A stretch of DNA of 64,000 nt from Sanderia malayensis (taxonomy: Eukaryota > Cnidaria > Scyphozoa > Semaeostomeae > Pelagiidae), in the NCBI GenBank assembly GCA_013076295.1, contig RQOL01000252.1, forward strand, positions 1-64,000, given 5' to 3'. A program made the translations under genes and the position numbers. The notes under the pieces are model-generated. The model saw only the letters and a list, made by a program, of their open reading frames with translations, searched no databases and was not told the origin of the DNA. Below are positions 9,613 to 21,919 of this stretch, in pieces. Each line of letters starts with the position of its first letter. Within the stretch, counting starts at the first letter, position 1.

Positions 9613-12060
9613 AATCCTTTTTCCGCCCCAAGTGTAGTTGGACGCGAACTTATCTTTAGCATTTGGCAGTGGAGACAGAATACAAGAAAAACAACACAAG
9701 TTTTATGTGGGAGTACGCGGAAATGGTTCATGGCAGCAAACGTCTCATCAGCCCTACGCGGGGGTCTTACATTCAATATCTGATCCCCCCTTTGTAAAGT
9801 GTAATTTGGTGAGTCTATGAAAAGTGAGAGCTAAGGATTGAGCGAGCACTTGCTGCCACAAATTACGCTCCGCGTAATCCCCATAGACGAAACAAAAAAT
9901 TACAACAGGGAAAGTATAAGGTAGCGTATAGTGTAATAAGTGTAATATAACATCTCAATGTCTTTGTAGAACTCCTGATTAAGTCGCAAGGGAGGATTGT
10001 TTTTCGAAACACCAACCTGAGGTTGATGATACGTTGTAGAAACACGTGACCGGGGGGGATAACCTTGCACGCAAAATTAAGCAAACCGATCAAAGATTGT
10101 AATTGTTTGAGAGTAGTGGTGCGCTTAGATGTCCACAGGCTAAGTTCGTGACGAAGGCGAGATATCTTGTCATCGGGGAGGCGGGCTTGCATGATATTAG
10201 AGTCCAATATAATCCCTAGAAATTCGAGGACCGTGAAAAGCCCTTGTGTTTTGTGGGGGGCTGGGGGGACGCCGAGATTTCGAAAAGCCGTTAGCATGCT
10301 GGTCAAACTGATTTGACAGTTGGATTTCGCGTCCCCCTGTGAAAAAGCTGGTACAATGATCAAAAAACATCTAAGAGAGGAATAACAAATGAAATGCCGC
10401 ATTTATTAGTTAGACTTCATTCCAGGACGTTAAAATGAACGGGGTACTTCGAAGGCCGAAGGGTATAACTTTGTCGAAATAGTATTTTCCTTTCCATTTC
10501 ATACCAAGGAGTTCCCAATCGTCAGGGGGCCGGGATTTGTCTGAAAACAGCCTCTATGTCAGTCTTAGCCATGTAAGAGCCCTGGCCAAGAGAACGAAGA
10601 GCAGAGATGGGATCGGCAATAGTGACGTAGGTCAGAGAGAAAAATAGTTTGTCGATATTTGAATTGATAGAGCTACCATGCCGGGGGTGAAATAGTAAAA
10701 TAGTGTGAAATTTATCCGGGTTTTTCTTAGGCACGAGCCCGATAGGCAAAACTTGAAAGTTCAGAAATGGAGGGGGGCCGAAAAGGGGCTACTTGTGCGG
10801 CCCAGCAAGTCTTCCTGCTGGATGATTTTGAGACAATATCGGGGTGCTCAAAGGCAGTAGGCAGGCTGCGAAATACCTTAGAAAACGCGAGGTCCCTCGT
10901 AACCGACGCGAGCTCCATAGCGAAGCTGATTACATAAGTCATCTACAAACCGGGGGTCTGGGTTGCCGGAAAGCGAATCATACAAACTATCAATCAATAT
11001 AGGTGTTTTAACAACATTAAAATCAAAATTACAGACATACTCAGAAGTAGAAAAGTTATATTCGGTGTGGACGTCGGTTGGGTTTTTCATCTGAATGGTA
11101 TGAGGCAGGGTTTCCTGGGGGGACAGGTTGAATTGAAGGTACGGGATCCTTTGAGCAGGCAATACGGGGGTGAGATCCGCAACATTCGGCCTTGTTACAT
11201 TTATGCAGTGTAGAGGCATAACTGAGCTCGGCATAGGGCACCTCCGCTGTTATAATCAGGACATGAATTTTCCAGCTGGGACACATTTTCAGGGAGCAGT
11301 TAGAAATACCAAAAAACTCACCCCCTTGAATGCTTCGCACGCAAGCACTTGGGATTTCGGGCGTAAAACCTCCATTGCTTGGGATTGGTGATGATCGGCG
11401 TTGATTGGACGGCTGTGTTTCGTTTGTGTGCTGAGGTGCGGTTGTTGGAGATGATCGGTTGGCCAGTGCGAGCTCAACAGCGACTTTAGCTGCTTCTTGT
11501 GCGACTCTGGACAGGCTGGTTTCAATCAAGTCTTCCACGATTGCTTTGATTTGCTAGATGTGCTCTTCAGACAGCTGGGAGGGTGATTCGGCAATGACTT
11601 CTCACGAAGTTGGTTCTGTGCGCACGTTGCGAGAGCTAGAGGTCGAAGCCATTGTCGTATTTCGACGACTGCGTCGTTCTTTGCTGACACTTGCTTTCAG
11701 CATGATAGCAACGTTAAATAGTAATCTTGTCGTTCAAAAGTTGGTAAATTTTGTCTTGAATAAGAATTCGAATTCGTGTGTCTCTAGCACGGCGCACACA
11801 ATTCAAGTGAGGGGAGAATTAGAACAACAGATGATTTGTTCTGAATGCTAGGTGTGAGTCACGAGTGTGTTTGCCGTATTCTTATTGGTTAAAGAGAATT
11901 GACGTATGCCATACTCGCGTTCCTATGCTATAACATGTTAAGTCCTTTTCGCATAGATAGTGGCGCCCCGCCATTGATTTGGCTTCTTGTCACCTAAACG
12001 TCAATTAATTTATCTGGCTACAAAAGTATTAACAACAATTCATGACAGGCAGGAATTGAG
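9613..12060 (-). mobile_element. 2.45-kb insertion carrying a decayed DIRS-like retrotransposon
   Basis: Copy B has the uninterrupted site GTTCCAATTTTAATATTAAT, while here AATT is present on both sides (9609-9612, 12,061-12,064), which defines the insert. It contains minus-strand gag-like and reverse-transcriptase/RNase H fragments of DIRS type. DIRS elements normally leave no target duplication, so the insert may be a composite, or the AATT may be microhomology. Confidence 0.6.
9863..11703 (-). pseudogene. DIRS-like gag and reverse transcriptase remnants
   Basis: Reading leftwards from 11,703: a gag-like N-terminus with stop codons, then a Cys/His segment (HKCNKAECCGSHPRIAC). A reverse-transcriptase fragment at 10,749-10,522 has VPKKNPDKF, LFFSLTYVTIADPI and the palm motif AKTDIEAVFR. 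The fragment at 10,402-9863 has LGVPPAPHKTQG, LEFLGIILDS and LQSLIGLLNFACKVIPPG, which are hallmark phrases of the DIRS1 class (tyrosine-recombinase retrotransposons) leading into RNase H. The Tyr-Asp-Asp-type segment between the two fragments is disrupted. No tyrosine recombinase is seen. Several stops and frameshifts make it inactive. Confidence 0.75.
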
Positions 12061-12460
12061 AATTTTAATATTAATATTCAATGTTCAAGAAACTTGTTCA
12101 ATATCCAGTTCAAGGCTAACAGTTCTTATCTGCCAATCTGGTGAGTTTGCTTACTCCTTTTTATTCACCATTAGCCGTAGCGTGCTCTTCCAACCATAAC
12201 TTTCATGTATTCAGTCACGGACATGCGCAGACCTGTATTATTCATACTGCACAGATAATCGTTTGATTGCAACGAATTCCACTGACACGAGTAACAGTGA
12301 GCACTCGAAACCAAGAGCCAAAGCATCAAAGTGAGAAGCGAGTGTTAACAGGCTTTTGGAAAGTTTTTCGTGCTAATTTAAAATGTGAGTTCTCTACATT
12401 ACAATTGATTAATGTTATCTCAAGAAATTGGGCGATTAGCCCACCGATTAGCCTAGTGAG

Positions 12461-13099
12461 AAATGCACAATGCTTATGTACGCTGATGACACCGTGCTTT
12501 TATACTCAAGTCCAAGCAGCAAAGGTGTAACAGAAACATTATCCCGCGACGGTGATTTACTCTTCACATGGTTTCAGAAGAATGATCTGATCGTAAACCT
12601 GAAACCTGGAAAGACGGAAACAGTGCTATATGGGACCGCACAAAAACTTCGGACCCAACCATCAACAGATGTCAGTATAAACGGCGACACTATCAACAGA
12701 GTAAATCAGTATGAATACCTCGGAGTTACTTTTGACCGTCACATGAACTTTTCAGAGCAGCTGAGCAAAATATCGAAAAAGGTATCACAACGAATAAACA
12801 TGCTGAAAAGAGTCAGGGTAAACATCACGTCTGCAACGGCAAACATAATTTACAACTCAATGATTGCACCTATGATGTTATACTGTTCTCCTGTTTACCT
12901 TGGACTTCCCAGCGTTAACCAAAAATTTACAAAACTAGAAACTAGAGCATACAAAACAATCAAGACACCGCTTGAAAATGCAATCCCAACCAAGATCAAA
13001 CGAAGTTCAGCAGTTGAAGTCTTCAAATACATACATCAGCTGAAGAAAAACGATATAATCGAATTCCACGCAATAAGGCAATTATCTTTTAAACATTAA
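12461..13099 (+). pseudogene. 5'-truncated non-LTR retrotransposon (LINE) reverse transcriptase fragment
   Basis: Open frame of about 209 codons beginning in the catalytic motif YADDT, followed by LLFTWFQKNDLIVNLKPGKTE and YEYLGVTFDRHMNF, the thumb region typical of Jockey/CR1-like LINE reverse transcriptases. Everything upstream of the YADD motif is missing, the usual result of 5' truncation. The matching inverted segment at 37,290-37,800 lacks it and has unrelated sequence instead, so the insertion is private to this arm. Confidence 0.75.
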
Positions 13100-13424
13100 C
13101 CCTGCTTAATTTTTGGATTAACCAGCATTTAAAAATTTGCTTACCTGACCTTCAGTGCCACAAATTGTTGTTATATCTCTATCTTCTCATATATTACATC
13201 TTATTAATACAGGAAATATTGTTGTTACGGTTATTTAAATTTTAACCTAGACGGTAGCTTTGTGGCTGCTGGTTGGGCCTAATATACGCAATACAACTCC
13301 ATGTCTACCACCAAAACGTTCCAAACTGGACAAGTGCGACTTATAAACGTTTAAAGGTTACTCGATCCGATGATATTGATCATGTCTTCGGGTCGGCATT
13401 GGGACAAAATTATGTATGCAGATA

Positions 13425-14327
13425 CAGTCAACTCTGTCTAATTCGAACTCGTGTAATTCGAACTTTTACTAATTCGAACCAAATTCTGTGGTCCCTTCAA
13501 AAATTCCTAACAATTCGAACCTCTATAATTCAAACTTTTTGTAATTCAATTCAAATTTTGCGCTAATTTTAGTTAATTACCTGATTACATAACTTTTTAT
13601 ATTTGCTCTGGTCTCTGGCAAGCCCATTGAAGCTTGCCTCAATAGGCAAATTGACGCAAATTGACTTACAGAGACTTAGTACAGGATGCCAGACAGTGAT
13701 TTTTACAACGCTGTTTAAGCGTGGCACTTTCTAGAAGTCAAATCCGATCAGTAGAACTTTATTAATGGCACTAACTAAGGTACCCAAGCCTGTCAAGTTC
13801 ATTGAAGATGCAGAGGAGGTATTAAGGCCAACAAACGAAATTTCAATTCCTTTCGATGCTGAACTGCTAATTATTGTTACAAAAAATTGGAGCGTTCTAT
13901 CTCATGTGAAAGGTCATCACGTGTACCAAAGTGTATGAAGACCTGTAATTAATAAATCTTTAGAAGCTAAAAGACAACAAGAGAACCCAACGAATAAATA
14001 TGCCGTGGGTGTGCTCAAAGATGACAAAATCGTGGGGCACTCAGACAAAGGCAGTAATGGACGCTTTGCACAACAATTTTCTACGTTGTGATTTGATCGA
14101 TATATTTTTGTTTTCTATTATAATAATTAATAAACCATTTTGCTTCCTTAAAATGCCTTTAATCCAAAAGAATGGTCATAGAAATATAGTTTATGGCCAT
14201 AAAACGGAGGTATGGGGTAACTAGGGGTAAAATATGGCACTTCATGAAAAGTCATATAATTCGAACTTTCTGTAATTCGTACAAATTTGGATTAACCCAT
14301 AGAGCTCGAACTAGACAAAGTTGACTG
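13425..14327 (+). mobile_element. TA-target (pogo/Tigger-like) transposon with a HIRAN-like passenger
   Basis: Ends CAGTCAACTCTGTCTAATTCGAAC and, inverted, CAGTCAACTTTGTCTAGTTCGAGC, with TA on both sides (13,423-13,424, 14,328-14,329). The left end repeats AATTCGAAC several times. The interior has an ATG at 13,765 and a broken frame with VKFIEDAEEV, GHHVYQSV and NPTNKYAVGVLKDDKIVGH. The last phrase resembles HIRAN-type domains (NP.D.NA..VL....VGH), which bind DNA ends in some helicases. No transposase is seen. An inverted copy lies at 36,037-36,982. Confidence 0.6.
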
Positions 14328-14329
14328 TA

Positions 14330-15849
14330 TCTATATAAATAAATCTACTATGATATCTAAATTTTTGATCCAGAGAATGGATGGAGCTATCAATTTCAAA
14401 TAATTTCGATTATGTTGGTTCAGAATAAGCTTTCTAGGACAGTTGGTTCAGAAATTGGTGTCTGGGAGTGTTCGCAACAAGTGAATTACGTCAGCAATGT
14501 ATCATGAATAGCCTGCAGCCAAATTCCAAAACTTGAAACTCAGTGAAATATGGCTTTGATTTTATCGAATCAACTAATTCGAGCCTTCTGATAACTTTGA
14601 GCCAAGTTTCAGCATTCTCGGACAGTTGGTTCAGAGGTTTGTGTCTGGGAGTAACGAAACGGAACGAAAGAATCAGAGGAAAAATTCGCAGCTTGCAATG
14701 GGTCTTCGACTGTCGAAGATGGGAGACACTTTTGCATGACACGAAATTGTCAGGCATTTTTGTAACCAGGCCCATAAAACAAGAGGGGACATTTTTTGCA
14801 TGCGGCGTTTGTGTAACAAGTGTATTTATATGGGGAACACTTTTGCATGGCACGAAATTTGTTAGGCATTTTTGTCCCCCGGGCTGTTTTGCCTGAGATT
14901 ACCGAAACGCCTATGACACCGAATTCTAATAAACGTGTAAAATACTTCTTCGGTCGGACGTGATTAACTCTTTTTGCCTTCTAGCTTCATCAGATAACTC
15001 GTGAGAATTCAAACGTGGTTGTTTTCTAAAATTTTATCCAATATACGGACATTAAGTTACACGCGTGGTGTGTTACGTAAACCGGCCACAAATTCAATCT
15101 TTACGTATTTCTAGTGAATCTATCAAAGTCTCTAAAATCTACCAAAAGGTTTTTAAAATGGTAAAGATGAATCTGTCCTAATATAAAGAGCCAAATAACT
15201 GTATAAAATCTAACAAATAAAGTTGAAGCAACTAAAAATAAACACATAATATTTTTCAAATTAAAAAATTACAAAGTCACCTTAGATCTATTATCAGATT
15301 CAGCTATAAAGTGCAGGATAAAAATAGAATAGTTGTTGCTGTTGTCGCTTCGTTACATTCACAACAGACGGCATTATATAAAAAAAGCATGTAAGTAATT
15401 TAAAGCTTTACATAATCAAATTGGTACCGATTTATCAAAGTTTTTCACATTATCTACGAAAAAATTCGAGGAGGGAAATTTTAATTATATTTATGAACTT
15501 TTTCATTCGTCAAATACGAAACTAACATAATTTTGATATGAAATTAAACCTGGCCGCCTTTCTGCAAAATTAAATAACTGATCAGGCAAAATTGATGTTT
15601 TTCATCCGATTATTTTATTTTACTTTTAGCTATACTTATACTTATACTTATACTTTAACTCACGGTTCTACAGTCTAATATGACTACTATGTAAAATTAA
15701 CAAAGCATGATAAAACAATCAAACAAAAGAGCTTATAGGGAATCAATATCTGAACCTATTAAATCTTGCAGGCTCACTCGCGAATCATGTAACAAAAGTC
15801 AGTATAACAGAAGGTAATATTGAATAGTGATGCACCACTGTCATATATC
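14330..15849. other. Noncoding flank of the STAND/TPR gene (copy A arm)
   Basis: No gene seen. Near-duplicate blocks occur inside it (GGACAGTTGGTTCAGA at about 14,437 and 14,617; ACACTTTTGCATG(A/G)CACGAAAT at about 14,728 and 14,837). A TATACT-type microsatellite lies near 15,630-15,655. The whole stretch is present inverted at 34,650-36,030, clearly diverged, so it is shared ancestral sequence. Confidence 0.5.
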
Positions 15850-18800
15850 ATCTATGGTAACGGAATGGATGGGAATACTGTTTGCCACAAAATCTGTTAG
15901 CTTCGTCATCTTTTCCTGCAAGTCATCCTTTTCCTTAACCCTTTCAAATAGCCATGTCGCATAATCAGCATTGGCTATTCTTTCACTGACATCAAGTCTT
16001 CCTTCTGTAAATATATTGCCATTATGTAACGAATTTCAAACTGCACCATTCTTTCGTTTTTAAAGTGACGTCTATTATTGTCATTTAGGTGGGTGAGGAA
16101 TTTCCGGCCAATTTTAACTCCTGGATGCAGATGAGTTTGGTCAAATCCGTCAAAGCTCAAAAGTTTCGGTAAGTATTTAATAAATACTTTGTATTGCCAT
16201 CCACACACTCCATTTTCTGCCGAAGACAAAAGTTGCAACAATACCTCTAAATATCGTGGATACGTCTGGATTGACATATCTGCTACTTCAAAAGCATCTT
16301 TGATTATGTTAACTTTGACATTGAGGTTAGTACTTTTCATAGAGTCACCAAGTAACCTCCAATAGTCTTTCTCAAGATTATCTCTCTGGTTTTTCGGAAT
16401 CTTTATTTTTGAAATCATTTTCAATAAAACTTTTCGGGCTTTTAACGTCTCTAGCAGTTTATCTGCTGGAACCATTAGCGTAGTATGATTTTGAATTTTC
16501 TTCAAATTTTCAATTTTGTTTGCGTATGGTTCAACTGCTCCCTGCTCCATATAATCTAGAGCTTCTTTCGCAAACTGTTCTCTGTCCTTGGCCAACGTCG
16601 TTTCCGCAATTAGTTTGTTCCATAAATACAGTGACTGTATGCAAAATGATCTTCTTCGGCCATCAATGCCTTTAGTGATATGCTCTAAATGGGTAATTGC
16701 TTCTTGCATTTCGTTAACAGCTTTGGTGGAAGATCTTTCAATATTATCTCCATCATTTTCACAATAGCTGCATTCATTTCTATGATGAATTTTCTTTGAT
16801 AAGAAAAAATAACTCTTTACATGGTTGTGTTTGTTTTTAAAATAGGGTAGGACATATTCATAATATTTTACATCATAGCAGCAGAGAACAATTACAATGG
16901 ACGCCCAAATTGTATGGACAATTGCAATTACTCAGAGCTTCTTTAGCAAGATAGATTACTCTATCTTTGTTAGCCTCCGCTTTGATTGAATAGTTTGAAA
17001 CATCAGGATGATCAAAAATCATGTTATTCCATTCCAAAAGCGCTTTCATCTGCTTGAACATTTCTTTGACCATACCTTGTTTTTCTCCAAAATTTTTCCA
17101 AGAAAAGAGCTTGCCCTGAGTAATTCGCTAATGTCCTCACTAAACATGACACATCCTGTCAAAGAATTGCATATGTTTCCAGATGGGTCTTCTAAATCGT
17201 AAAAATAAGGGTAGCAGTTTTCTCTTGTAGTAAGTTACATCAACACGCATCAGACGAGTAATGGCACTAACAAAAATATCCTATGAGTATCGTCACATGT
17301 TTCCAAAGACTGCTCAAGCAAAGCAACACCTTGTTGTTCATTTTCTTTCATTTTAGAATCAATGAGACAACGACCATGGGCTAGAAGATAGTTTGCATAT
17401 TGCTGAACATCTTGCATGTTCATACTTTCGGCAAAACATTTTGCTGACTCGAAACATTCATTTGCTTTTTCGAACAGCTGAAATGTCCAGTAACATTTTG
17501 CAATTTGAACGTGGCAATCGAATGTAAACGGATGCTTTCCGAACACATCTAAAGCAATTTGAAGGGCATCACGATAATAAAAACTGAACATTCCTGGTTT
17601 CTTTTCAAATTTCTGTAAAACAGTCCAAACAGCTTCAAAAACTTAAGCTTGAAGTAACTTGCTGATTGCTGTCTGAAAGTTGCTTAGCCTCATCTAAAAG
17701 GCGTTCAAGATCTTTTGAAATGTCTTCATCTGTTCTTCTCTCAAACTCTTTACTGTGCACTTCGTAACTAAATTGCCTGCGCTTTAATAGGAGCACGCAA
17801 CACCTTTTACCTTCATCATCTAAAACTTCTTGTTCATTTGGTTCTTGAATGTGCTCATTGTTAAAAATCTTTGTGCAAAGTTCATAATGACAGCATTGTG
17901 CATAATAACTTAGATCATCTGAAGCCAAGGCTCTCACATGTTTCAAAAAGTCAATTAAAATAGGGTCGTATATAAAACCATGCATAAACATATATCATTG
18001 CAACGTGCTCATTAGCTGTTTTATTGAATGTATTCCCATTCAGTCCTGATGTTCTTTCCTTCCTTACTAAATCCATCACATACAAAAAGTTGCTTTTCTC
18101 TAACCTTTGCTTCTTCTAAATTTTCAGAAAACGTATCCTTTTTTAGAGATTCACACCGAGATCAAATATTGCAGTAACATAAACTTCAATGAAAAGTTTC
18201 TGAAATTTTCTTCATCTTTTCCAACCCACTTTGTTTTCTTTATGTACTCCAGAAATAAAGGATGGAAGTAATAGCTGTCTGTATTTACCTCCAATAAACT
18301 TCTTTTCTTTACCGCATTAAGAGATTTCTTGCGTTATGTTGAGTTGGTTTTGATAGCTTTTGTACATATCTATACGAAAAGGCACTGGGATACACAGCTA
18401 ACATCTTGATCAGCTCTAGCTCTTCATTTTGTAGATATTTGAAAAGATATTTCAAATAGATGCATTATTGGATGTTCTTCATCCAATGTTGTGATAGTTT
18501 TTGTTCTCTACATCATTGAGATAATCCTGCAGATATTGAGAATCTTTCAGCATTGTTAACTGCATTACCAGATTTTAAGAGCAAGAGGCATGCCATGACT
18601 GCAAGCATTCAAGCGTTTCACAAGATCATCTCTGTCCATTAAGGCATCTTTAACTAATGTTGACTCAAGGTACATCTTTCCTTCACTTTTAGTAAAAGGC
18701 TTAATTGAACTTTCTGCACATCCATTAGTCTACTTGATCTTGATGTTAATGCAACTTTTACACAATCGCTAGTCAGGCCCTTTATCATCTTATAAGCTTC

Positions 18801-19257
18801 CGTTGTATCATTTGAATTTTCATCAATACCCAACATGCTGTCAGCATTGTCAAGAATGATCAGAAGCTGTTTATTGTTCTTTCTAATACTTTTGCATTTC
18901 ATCTCCAGATATTTCTGTGCTTTTTCCTTACAATCATCTACATCTATGGTCAAACTCGTCCAAGATTCTCATTGCCAAACTTTCAACATTAGGGACATTA
19001 CTATCATGGACTATACTTCTCATATCTGTCCATATCACGTAATTGCAGCCTTTTTCAACCATTTCATGGCCAAATTTGGTTGCAAAAGCTGACTTTCCAT
19101 AGCATGGTCCACCATGTATTAAGATGACTTGGTGACCTTCTTTGTGCTCAACAGCATCCAATAAGTTGTCCATCTCCTCTTTTCTACCAATATAATTTCC
19201 AATATCTTCCGGCAGATTATGAAAGTCTTTTGAAATGTCTTTGATCGCTGAGTTCAG
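15850..19257 (-). pseudogene. STAND NTPase (NACHT/NB-ARC type) with TPR-like C-terminus, frame-broken
   Basis: Read leftwards. The first exon seen starts after a splice acceptor near 19,257 and runs LPEDIGNYIGRKEEMDNLL, the standard lead into a STAND P-loop. Walker A is HGGPCYGKS, Walker B is LLIILDNAD, and KVALTSRS resembles the sensor segment. Superhelical repeats with TPR character follow (for example CYWTFQLFEKANECFESAK) to a stop near 15,855. STAND proteins are ATP-dependent switches used in innate immunity and cell death. At least five frameshifts or stops break the frame (near 18,940, 18,700, 18,575, 17,600 and 15,985), and some regions between fragments read poorly. It is either a pseudogene or a sequence with many indel errors. 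The 3' part is duplicated at 32,905-34,640. Confidence 0.75.
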
Positions 19258-19821
19258 GAAAAATTTTTTAACAAGTTTGGATTACCTAACTAATGGTTCT
19301 TTCTTATAGAGGGTAATGAAGAATTTAATGTTAAAAGCGATCTCATTAAATTAGAATTTCTTTTAAACGCGACTCTCCATAAAGTACAACTTGGCGTGAT
19401 GCCTATCAGAAAATTTCTTACAAGCCTGTTTTTACAAAAAATGTGTGCTCTCTACTCGAGTTTCGTTTATTAACTAGACAACCAGTATTGGGCCCAAGGT
19501 CTGAAAAAAATTGTCATATGCATATTCGAGTTAATCTCAAATATACACTTACTGAGCATAAGTTACGCACCACCCAACGAAAAATGGCGTCTAAAAGTGG
19601 CCCGAGGCCTAAGCAAGAAAATTTACATAACAATATATAAATGCCAAACGGGCTTCAATAGCAAATTTCTTTAGCAGAAATATACTCAGAGTTTCATAAA
19701 TTTTCAAGTGAAAACATAATTTAAACTATTTCATATTGTTTTGTAATAATATTAAAAGAAAACTGCGAAGAGGTCCCTTAAAAAATGTTTACGAAAATCT
19801 ATCGAAGTGGAGAAATTAAAA
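19258..19821. other. Upstream flank and left part of a foldback structure
   Basis: No gene seen. From about 19,560 the sequence is the inverted counterpart of 21,400-21,660 (ATGGCGTCTA, AACGGG(C/T)TTC and GAAAACTGCGAAGAGGT recur in inverse order). Confidence 0.5.
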
Positions 19822-21660
19822 GGCTATCTGTAAAAAGGGGAACGGGGAATCAGGGAACGGGGAACGGGGAATATGAAAAAGGGGGAATATGACGTCACAC
19901 GATGTCGTATGACGTCATATTCCCCTTTTTCAAATCTGTAAAAGGGGGAATCTGTAAAAGGGGGAATCTGTAAAAAGGGGAATCTGTAAAAGGGGGAATA
20001 GTTTGCAATTAACTGAAAAATGATGCAATATTCACTTGGGTTTATAATTTATTTGTACAATGCTCTTGTCGTATACTACGTGATAAATTAATGTTAAATA
20101 GCCTCGAAATTATTATTTACGCCGTTCTGTTATTCACAAACACAATAAAGAGAGAGCAGCGCAGCCAATCAAAATGCCAGCTAGTCAGCAAAAAGTTGGC
20201 TAATCATTGTTGTTCCACAATCACGAAACAATAGAAAATTTTCTGAAATCGCAGACTGTTCAGATTGGCTGAGAACTGTTAAAGACAGCAACGGGGCGCT
20301 AATTGCAAAAGTATGCGCTTCAGTAAGAAAAGGAAATAGCAAGTAACGTGAGGAAAAAGTCACTTAGATGCTAAGATTCCAACGCCAATATTATTTTATA
20401 TATTCTTATATAAAAGGGCCACACGAGCACACGAGCAAGATAAAGACATTCTGTTAAGGATTGAAAAAAATCAGCACTCTGGTTGTCTGTGTTTATATGG
20501 TTTCCTTTGGAAGGTTTGCCTTGTTTGCTTCACACACCATGACGAAAAAGACATTTCAATATTGTTTTATATAGGTTTGTTCGCTGCTGTTGCTGTTATT
20601 GTATTATTATTTTTCATTATGTTGGATTATTTTAGTTTAGTTTAGAAATGTACCTCACGTGAATATTGCGGCTTTTTGAGTTAATTTCAAACTATTCCCC
20701 CTTTTACAGATTCCCCTTTTTACAGATTCCCCCTTTTACAGATTCCCCCTTTTACAGATTCCCCCTTTTACAGATTTGAAAAGGGAATATGACGTCATAC
20801 GACATCGTGTGACGTCATATTCCCCTTTTCATATTCCCCGTTCCCCTTCCCTGATTCCCCGTTCCCCTTTTACAGATAGCCGAAATTAAAACGCCAATTT
20901 TATAATTTCTTCACTCAAAGCCACGCAAATTCTTTCTCATTTAAAAGAGAATGTTTTAAAATATTGAAAAATATAAGAATTATTAGGTAACTGTCTTGAC
21001 CTTTTACAATTCACGGTTTAAGTCTTTGTTTACAACTTGAGAAGCGCATGTTTTGTTTTTTCAAATTTCAAATTGGTTTTAAAAAATAAAATTTTCGTTC
21101 ACTTCAGAAAATATTAAGCCCTTAAAAATTACATCAAACTATAATACTTGAAACAAATTATAGGAATATCCATGTCCGATTTTTTGTTATGGCGCTTAAC
21201 CTTCTTTTTTTACTTTGGAAAAAAAATTACGGAAAAATAGGTTTTGTCAAATCACATTCCTAAAATGATAAACAAAGACTAAAACTGGAAATTATAAATT
21301 CAAGACAGTTACATGAAAATTTTTTACATTTTCAAAATTTTAAAACATTCTTTTTTAAATGAGAGAGAATTTTGCTTTGAGTGAAAGAAATTATAATTAT
21401 TGGCGTTTTAATTTCTCCACTTCGAAAAATTTTGTGAACATTTTTCAAGGAACCTCTTCGCAGTTTTCTTTAAATATTATTGCAAAACAATATGATATAG
21501 TTTAAATTATTTTCATTTGAAAATGTATGAAATTTTGAGTATATTTGTGCTAAAGAAATTCGCTATGAAACCCGTTTGGTAGTCTTACATTGTCATGTAA
21601 ATTCTTTTGTTCAGGCCTAGGACCACTTCTAGACGCCATTTTTCATCAGGCGTTTCCATA
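19560..21660. repeat. Large imperfect inverted repeat (foldback element)
   Basis: Sequence 19,560-19,821 plus 20,882-21,190 pairs as an imperfect inverted repeat with about 21,190-21,660, centred near GTTATGGCGCTTAACC. The left arm is interrupted by the 1,060-bp MULE-like element. A further related block follows at 21,930-22,090. No coding sequence is seen. Confidence 0.65.
19822..20881. mobile_element. Mutator-like MITE with long TIRs and 10-bp target duplication
   Basis: Ends GGCTATCTGTAAAA and TTTTACAGATAGCC. TIRs of about 180-190 bp are made of short repeats (GGGGAACGGGGAATC and GGGGGAATCTGTAAAA) and contain TGACGTCA palindromes. The sequence GAAATTAAAA is duplicated exactly (19,812-19,821, 20,882-20,891). 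The unoccupied sequence AGTGGAGAAATTAAAACGCC is present inverted at about 21,398-21,425, an internal empty-site proof. Length and TSD fit the MULE superfamily. The centre has no transposase. Confidence 0.8.
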
Positions 21661-21847
21661 CTTATTGGAGCTAAGTGGACGTGTTTCGTGTTTCTTTTGC
21701 TAACATTAGCGCTAGCCTCTTTAACAGATCGCGTGTGTTTAGGACAAATTATATTTTGGTAAATTCATTTTTGCACCATAATAAACACACAAACATGTAC
21801 TTACATTTTATTTTTCATTTTTCCTCAAAAATTTTTCGCTGCCCTTC

Positions 21848-21919
21848 GGTAGCTACATCAGTGAGATGAGTTCATCTCACTGATGAGTGAGATGAGTTCA
21901 TCTCACTGATGTAGCTACC
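21848..21919. repeat. Near-perfect nested palindrome
   Basis: Outer arms GGTAGCTACATCAGTGAGATGA and complement enclose two TCATCTCACTGATGA-type inner palindromes. It can form a 22-bp stem or a cruciform. It lies between two copies of the foldback repeat family. Confidence 0.75.
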
